64,000 bases of DNA, taken from positions 47,990 to 111,989 of the forward strand of contig DASXOJ010000096.1 of assembly GCA_036494465.1 (NCBI GenBank). The letters are read 5' to 3'. The notes beneath the pieces are model-generated. The model was not told the origin of the DNA. It ran no database searches and worked only from the letters and a program-made list of their open reading frames with translations. Source of the stretch: CAJCJE01 sp036494465 (GTDB taxonomy: Bacteria > Actinomycetota > Actinomycetes > Mycobacteriales > Pseudonocardiaceae). Numbering within the stretch: position 1 is the first letter of the stretch; the number at the start of each line of letters is the position of its first letter. Made by a program: the position numbers and the translations under genes. Below are positions 60,039-64,000 of this stretch, one piece after another.

Positions 60039-61366
60039 GGGAATGCCACACTCAGACTCATACCTGGCTCGGTTTCGGGCGGCCAGTTGGCGACCACGAG
60101 CTGCACCTCGTACTCGACCGAACCGCCCTGACTCACGGGGATGGGGATGACCTGCGCGACGGTTGCGTTCACCGTGGCGTGCAGTGCGTTCACGGTGATC
60201 TCCGCCGCCGCGCCCTGATGCAGTGAGGACACCTGATCCTCGCTGACCTGGGCGACCGCGTTGCGTTGCGCGGTCACCAGGGTGATCAGCGCCTGCTGAT
60301 TACCCGAGTTGGAATTCTGCGTCGCGCCGTTGCCGTTCTGCGCGGGAAACAGGCTGAAGTTCGACGCGGAATCCATTTGCAGGGACTGGGGGCCGGCGAA
60401 GGCGTGCACGCCCGTCGTGCCGTCCAGTTCCCCGGCCTGGCCGCCGAGGTTGGCGATCAGTCCGGCCATGGGGGCGCGCAGGGTCAACGCGTTCAGGGCG
60501 TCCTGATCCGCGTCGACCGTGCTCTGCGCGTTGGCGACGTCGGCCTGGGCCGACGAGAGGTCGGCCTGGGTGGCCGGCGCGTTCGCCGCGGCGCGCTGGT
60601 TCTCGGCCACGGTCAATGAGTTGCGCGCGTTGGTGACCGCGCTGGCCGCGCTGTCCTGCGCCTGGGCGACCGTCGTCTTGGTGTGTTGCAGCGCCGCGCT
60701 CGCGGTGCTGACCGCGGTCGTGTCCTGCTGCACCTGAGCCTGCAAGCTGCCGCAGTTGTCGTTCTGGTGACTCTGGCAGGACGACAACTGCGCCGTGTCG
60801 TTGTTCAGCACGGTCTGCGCGTGGGTGAGCGCCTGTTGTGCCTGGACCACTTCGGCGTTGGCCGCGCTGACCGCGTCGGTCCCGGCCTTCTGCGCGCCGG
60901 AGAGCTGCCCGTTGGCCTGCGCCACCTGGGAGTTCAGCGTCTGCTGCTGGGCGGGCGAGAGGCTCGGCGAGGACAGCGCGGCCAGTTTGGCCTTGTCCGC
61001 GGTGAGCACCGCCTGCGCGTCGGCCAGTGCCGCCTTGCCCGCGGTCTGGTCCTGGGTAGCCAGTGCCTGACCGGTGGCGACCTGCTGTCCCGGCTTGACA
61101 AGCAACTGCGCCACCGGTCCGGTCTGGTTGAAGTCCAGGTTCACCGACTGAGCCGGTTGCACGGTGCCCGCGAAACTGGTCGGGGCCGCCGCGCGGACCA
61201 AGGTGAACCAGGCGACCAGCGCGCCGATGGCCAGGATCGCAATCGCGACCAGGAGCTGCCGGATCGAGGCGTGCGGGAACTGAGTCCGGCTGACCTCTTT
61301 GGAGGACCCTGTGGCGCCGATCTCGGCCGCGGCGTTCATGCCACGCACGCGTACCTGCTTGACCAT
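60035..61366 (-). CDS. HlyD-like membrane fusion/adaptor protein
   Basis: The 443-residue protein has a cytoplasmic N-terminus of about 35 residues and one helix (LLVAIAILAIGALVAWFTLV). A biotinyl-lipoyl-like half (PVAQLLVKPGQQVATGQALA) leads into a long Ala/Gln-rich coiled coil (about residues 105-290). The second lipoyl half is LRAPMAGLIANLGGQAGE, and a beta-barrel ends in EPGMSLSVAFP. A Cys pair lies in the coil (SSCQSHQNDNCGS). No ABC or RND partner is adjacent; adaptors of this kind also accompany GT2 synthases. It overlaps sqdB (TAATG) and the GT2 gene (ATGA). Confidence 0.9.
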   Translation of the reverse strand: MVKQVRVRGMNAAAEIGATGSSKEVSRTQFPHASIRQLLVAIAILAIGALVAWFTLVRAAAPTSFAGTVQPAQSVNLDFNQTGPVAQLLVKPGQQVATGQALATQDQTAGKAALADAQAVLTADKAKLAALSSPSLSPAQQQTLNSQVAQANGQLSGAQKAGTDAVSAANAEVVQAQQALTHAQTVLNNDTAQLSSCQSHQNDNCGSLQAQVQQDTTAVSTASAALQHTKTTVAQAQDSAASAVTNARNSLTVAENQRAAANAPATQADLSSAQADVANAQSTVDADQDALNALTLRAPMAGLIANLGGQAGELDGTTGVHAFAGPQSLQMDSASNFSLFPAQNGNGATQNSNSGNQQALITLVTAQRNAVAQVSEDQVSSLHQGAAAEITVNALHATVNATVAQVIPIPVSQGGSVEYEVQLVVANWPPETEPGMSLSVAFP

Positions 61367-62574
61367 TACCGCCTCGCCGGGAGTTCGCCGAGCAGGTCGG
61401 GCGAGGTCGCCATGCCCGCACGCCACACCGACCGCGCGATGATCTTGCCCGGGTCGACCCGGTCGCGGTAGCGCTGCGCGATGCCGGTGCACTCCGCGAG
61501 GAGACCTTCGGACAGCGTGGTCGGTTCGAGGCCGAGAGCGAGGAAGTTGTCGTTGCGCACGTTCAGGTCGTTCTCGTCCTGCTCCTGCCTCGGGTTGGGC
61601 AGGTTGGCGACCTCGATACCGGTCAGGTCGCTGACCATCTTGGCCAGGTCGCGCACCCGGTGCGTCTCGGTGATCTGGTTGAACACCATCGGCTTCGGAC
61701 TGGCCGGCGGGTTCTCCAGCGCGATCTCGATACACCGCACGGTGTCGGTGATGTGGATGAACGCCCTGGTCTGACCGCCACTGCCGTGCACGGTCAGTGG
61801 GTGGCCGATGGCGGCCTGCATGAGGAACCGGTTGAGCACGGTGCCGTAGTCGCCGTCGTAGTCGAACCGGTTGATCAGGCGTTCGTCGCGCGAGGTCTGC
61901 GGCGTCTGGGTCCCCCACACGATGCCCTGGTGCAGGTCGGTGACGCGCAGCTGGTCGTTGCGCGCGTAGAACGCGAACATCAGCTGGTCCAGGGTCTTGG
62001 TCAGGTGGTAGACCGAGCCGGGGTTGGCCGGGTGCAGGATCTCCCGCTCGATGTCGCCGTCCGGAGTGGGCACCTTGACCGTCAGATAGCCCTCGGGGAT
62101 CGGCGCGGAACCGGACCAGCCGTAGCCGTAGACGCCCATGGTGCCCAGGTGCACGAGCGCGGTGTCCCGACCGGATTCGACCAGCGCCGCGAGTACGTTG
62201 TGCGTTGCCCGGACGTTGTTGTCCACCGTGTACCGCTTGGCGGCGGTGGAGCGCATCGAGTACGGGGCGGCGCGCTGCTCGGCGAAGTGCACGATCGCGT
62301 CCGGCCGCTGCTCCCGCAACAGCGCGGCCAGGCGGTCGTACTCGGTGGCCAGATCCAGGTTGACGAAGCCGACGCACTGGCCGGAAACCTGTTGCCAGAC
62401 CCGGATTCGCTCACCGATGGGCCGGATCGGGGTCAGCGACTCGACCTCGAGTTCGAGGTCGATCGACCGGCGGCTGAGGTTGTCCACGATGGTGACGTCG
62501 TGGCCGCGGTCGGACAGATGTAACGAGGTGGGCCAGCCGCAGAACCCGTCGCCGCCCAGCACAAGAATACGCAT
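61366..62574 (-). CDS. sqdB: UDP-sulfoquinovose synthase (SQD1/SqdB type)
   Basis: The enzyme converts UDP-glucose and sulfite to UDP-sulfoquinovose using bound NAD. The 402-residue protein matches SQD1 closely: LGGDGFCGWPTSLHLSDRGH, DNLSRRSIDLELEVESLTPI, VHFAEQRAAPYSM, HLGTMGVYGYG (catalytic Thr), SVYHLTK (Tyr and Lys) and DLHQGIVWGTQT. NRFLMQAAIGHPLTVHGSGG, QTRAFIHITDTVRCIEIA and PNPRQEQDENDLN follow. ATG 62574 precedes the first strand; a longer frame adds 15 unlikely residues. It is the first gene of the polysaccharide operon and is divergent from cysH, whose product makes the sulfite it needs. Confidence 0.94.
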   Translation of the reverse strand: MRILVLGGDGFCGWPTSLHLSDRGHDVTIVDNLSRRSIDLELEVESLTPIRPIGERIRVWQQVSGQCVGFVNLDLATEYDRLAALLREQRPDAIVHFAEQRAAPYSMRSTAAKRYTVDNNVRATHNVLAALVESGRDTALVHLGTMGVYGYGWSGSAPIPEGYLTVKVPTPDGDIEREILHPANPGSVYHLTKTLDQLMFAFYARNDQLRVTDLHQGIVWGTQTPQTSRDERLINRFDYDGDYGTVLNRFLMQAAIGHPLTVHGSGGQTRAFIHITDTVRCIEIALENPPASPKPMVFNQITETHRVRDLAKMVSDLTGIEVANLPNPRQEQDENDLNVRNDNFLALGLEPTTLSEGLLAECTGIAQRYRDRVDPGKIIARSVWRAGMATSPDLLGELPARR

Positions 62575-62673
62575 GGTGTTGGTTCCCGTTTCTTCTTCGA
62601 TGACCTGGTTCAGCGACAACCGAAGGAACAGCCGCCCATCCGCTCCTGAGGCGTACGGGCCAGCACAGGATTC

Positions 62674-62692
62674 GTTAGGAACCTTTCTTTAC
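62674..62692 (-). promoter_or_regulatory. 19-bp dyad operator candidate, sqdB side
   Basis: Read in the direction of sqdB transcription the element is GTAAAGAAAGGTTCCTAAC. It starts about 12 bp downstream of the -10 hexamer, so a bound protein would overlap the transcription start. It shares GAAAGGTTC-(C/T)-TAAC with the copy on the cysH side. Confidence 0.65.
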
Positions 62693-62703
62693 GTTCAAGG
62701 CAG

Positions 62704-62733
62704 AAGGTAGCGCCGCAGTAACGCCAGTGTCAA
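62704..62733 (-). promoter_or_regulatory. Promoter of the sqdB operon
   Basis: On the minus strand TTGACA (62733-62728) is followed after 18 bp by TACCTT (62709-62704). Transcription would start near 62697, giving a leader of about 120 nt before ATG 62574. The rest of the 465-bp gap 62620-63084, beyond the two promoters and two dyads, shows nothing recognisable. Confidence 0.65.
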
Positions 62734-62900
62734 TCGTGTCGATGTCAGATGGATCAACCGTTGACAGTATTCTGTTTCATTAGGCCAGGTCAGCAGATCG
62801 TCAACGATCCGGCCTGATCATTTCGGTCGGCGATCGAGCCAAGGTCAGCCACGCAATCCATCGCGCGCGTGTCAGGATCAGCCGTTCGGCTCATCCTGCC

Positions 62901-62930
62901 TTGACACCCACGTCAGGGGCGAGTAGCAAT
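62901..62930 (+). promoter_or_regulatory. Promoter of the cysH-cysD operon
   Basis: TTGACA (62901-62906), a 17-bp spacer and TAGCAA(T) (62924-62930) form a near-consensus vegetative promoter. The start point would be near 62936, with a leader of about 150 nt before ATG 63085. Confidence 0.6.
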
Positions 62931-62941
62931 GTCCTGGGTTT

Positions 62942-62960
62942 GTTAGGAAAGGTTCTTAAC
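62942..62960 (+). promoter_or_regulatory. 19-bp dyad operator candidate, cysH side
   Basis: GTTAGGAAAGGTTCTTAAC is an imperfect palindrome. It lies 11 bp after the -10 of the cysH promoter, the same relation and orientation as the copy facing sqdB. The pairing suggests one regulator for both transcripts. Confidence 0.65.
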
Positions 62961-63084
62961 GATTGCGGATCACCTCTCCCGCAGTCGAGTCCCCGGCTCA
63001 TGTGTTTGCGCAGGTAGGCGCCGCGATCCTGAACGCTAGCCGCCACCCGCGCCCCACCCTTGCCATCCTGCTGTTGCGGAGCTG

Positions 63085-63786
63085 ATGGACATGCGGACCA
63101 AGACGAGTGTCTTGCAAACGATCGCTGAACACGCGGCGGAGGAATTCGCCGACGCCGACGCCGTTTCCATTCTGGCGTGGACGACGGCCCTGTTCACGAA
63201 CCGGTGGGTGGTGGCCTCGAACATGCAGGACGCCGTGCTGATCGACCTGGCGACGTCGGTGAAACCCGATGTGCCAGTGGTGTTCCTGGACACCGGCTAC
63301 CACTTCGCCGAGACGATCGGCACCCGCGACGCCATCGCCGCCACCTACCCCGACGTGCGCGTTCTCAACGCGGCGGCCGATATGAGCGTGGCCGAACAGG
63401 AGGAGGCATACGGGGTTCTGTATGACAGTGATCCTGATCGTTGTTGCCGCCTGCGCAAAGTCGTGCCATTGCGGCGGGTTCTGGCCGAATACAACGTCTG
63501 GGTCACCGGCGTACGCAGGACGGACAGCGCCGGTAGGGCCGATACGCCGAAGATCGGCTGGGACGCCGGCCACGGCCTCATCAAGATCAACCCATTGGCG
63601 GACTGGTCGGACGAACAATACGACCAATACATTGACGACAACTCCATTCTGGTCAATCCATTGGTCTCTGCCGGCTATCCGTCGATTGGTTGTGCACCGT
63701 GCACGGCGAAACCACTGCCGGGCGCGGACCTCCGATCCGGACGTTGGTCTGGGCACAACAAGACCGAATGCGGCTTACACGGCTGA
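63085..63786 (+). CDS. cysH: Adenylyl-sulfate (APS) reductase, CysH family
   Basis: CysH reduces activated sulfate to sulfite with thioredoxin. The 233-residue protein has FLDTGYHFAET, TGVRRTDSAGRAD, INPLADWSDEQ and the catalytic C-terminal ECGLHG (Cys229). It carries the four 4Fe-4S cysteines CC at 120-121 and CxxC at 203-206, which mark APS rather than PAPS reductases. The start is ATG 63085; a second ATG six bases on is possible. It is divergent from the UDP-sulfoquinovose synthase gene and followed by cysD after 13 bp. No sulfite reductase gene is seen on this side. Confidence 0.95.
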   Translation: MDMRTKTSVLQTIAEHAAEEFADADAVSILAWTTALFTNRWVVASNMQDAVLIDLATSVKPDVPVVFLDTGYHFAETIGTRDAIAATYPDVRVLNAAADMSVAEQEEAYGVLYDSDPDRCCRLRKVVPLRRVLAEYNVWVTGVRRTDSAGRADTPKIGWDAGHGLIKINPLADWSDEQYDQYIDDNSILVNPLVSAGYPSIGCAPCTAKPLPGADLRSGRWSGHNKTECGLHG

Positions 63787-63799
63787 AAGGGCAGCCCTC

Positions 63800-64000
63800 G
63801 TGACCATTACCCAAGATACGGGCACCGACCAGCTGGCTGCCCTGGAATCCGAAGCTGTGCACATCTTCCGCGAGGTGGCGGGCGAGTTCGATCGCCCGGT
63901 GATCCTGTTCTCCGGCGGCAAGGACTCGACGCTGCTGCTGCACCTGGCGATCAAGGCGTTCTGGCCGGCTCCGGTGCCGTTCCCGCTGTTGCACGTGGAC
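63800..64000 (+). CDS. cysD: Sulfate adenylyltransferase subunit 2 (CysD), 5' part
   Basis: CysD, with the GTPase CysN, makes APS from sulfate and ATP. The frame opens at GTG 63800 (AAAGG upstream) and runs off the window after 67 codons. It contains LAALESEAVHIFREVAGEF and the PP-loop VILFSGGKDSTLLLHLAIKA, diagnostic of this ATP-pyrophosphatase family. It is the second gene of the sulfate-activation operon; cysN is expected next. Confidence 0.93.
   Translation, partial: MTITQDTGTDQLAALESEAVHIFREVAGEFDRPVILFSGGKDSTLLLHLAIKAFWPAPVPFPLLHVD

Noticed and set aside
56505..60131. A 1208-codon plus-strand open frame
   Set aside because: It is antisense to the lipoprotein and GT2 genes, which have clear catalytic motifs and proper starts.
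62761..62766. A third TTGACA hexamer on the plus strand in the sqdB-cysH gap
   Set aside because: No acceptable -10 hexamer follows at 16-19 bp, and the TTGACA at 62901 has one and lies closer to cysH.
63085..64000. Reading cysH-cysD simply as the cysteine pathway
   Set aside because: Possible, but the divergent UDP-sulfoquinovose synthase gene and shared dyads make sulfite supply to that enzyme the better working idea; genes beyond the window could change this.
1..64000. tRNA, rRNA, CRISPR array, insertion sequence or prophage
   Set aside because: I looked for cloverleaf-like ends, repeat-spacer patterns, transposase motifs and integrase motifs and saw none.

Overview
This window is high-GC DNA from an actinomycete. 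Frequent GTG/TTG starts, many ATGA/GTGA stop-start overlaps, and the neighbourhoods tig-clpP1-clpP2-clpX, valS/folC/DUF4233/ndk and rne-rplU-rpmA-obgE-proB all fit a filamentous actinobacterium. A member of the Pseudonocardiales is my best guess, inferred from gene content only. No rRNA, tRNA, CRISPR array, insertion sequence or phage gene was seen.

Layout. 1-2.7 kb: a partial methyltransferase and a tandem family of small membrane proteins sharing an NWAR motif. 2.7-14 kb: the conserved proB-obgE-rpmA-rplU-rne block followed by two radical-SAM-linked genes, with a secreted subtilisin gene inserted between those two. 14.1-17.7 kb: two secreted GH18 chitinases; the first has two DasR-type operator sites over its promoter. 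17.9-22.4 kb: small stress-type proteins, a cytidine-deaminase-like remnant and a three-gene ABC-2 exporter. 22.5-33.3 kb: the ndk/DUF4233/folC/valS neighbourhood, interrupted by a plus-strand module encoding an FMN-binding protein, an ApbE flavin transferase, an RnfD/NqrB-like membrane protein and a membrane-anchored PQQ-like propeller. 33.5-38 kb: an FdhF/YdeP-type molybdopterin oxidoreductase with FdhD. 38-44 kb: assorted accessory genes including a MarR regulator. 44-48.3 kb: clpX, clpP2, clpP1, tig.

48.4-52.5 kb: a tightly coupled operon whose first gene fuses a GT28-type diacylglycerol glycosyltransferase to a WS/DGAT acyltransferase, followed by an EamA-like membrane protein and a short-chain dehydrogenase. 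52.4-56.4 kb: two paralogous secreted S53 (sedolisin) proteases.

56.5-64 kb is the most interesting part. A four-gene minus-strand operon encodes a UDP-sulfoquinovose synthase (SQD1 type), a HlyD-like adaptor, a membrane GT2 polymerase and a glucanase-like lipoprotein. It is divergent from cysH (APS reductase) and cysD (ATP sulfurylase). The 465-bp gap between them holds a promoter for each side, each followed by a copy of the same 19-bp dyad in the same orientation relative to transcription. I infer that the sulfate-reduction genes supply sulfite to the sulfoquinovose synthase, and that the operon makes and exports a sulfosugar-containing polysaccharide.
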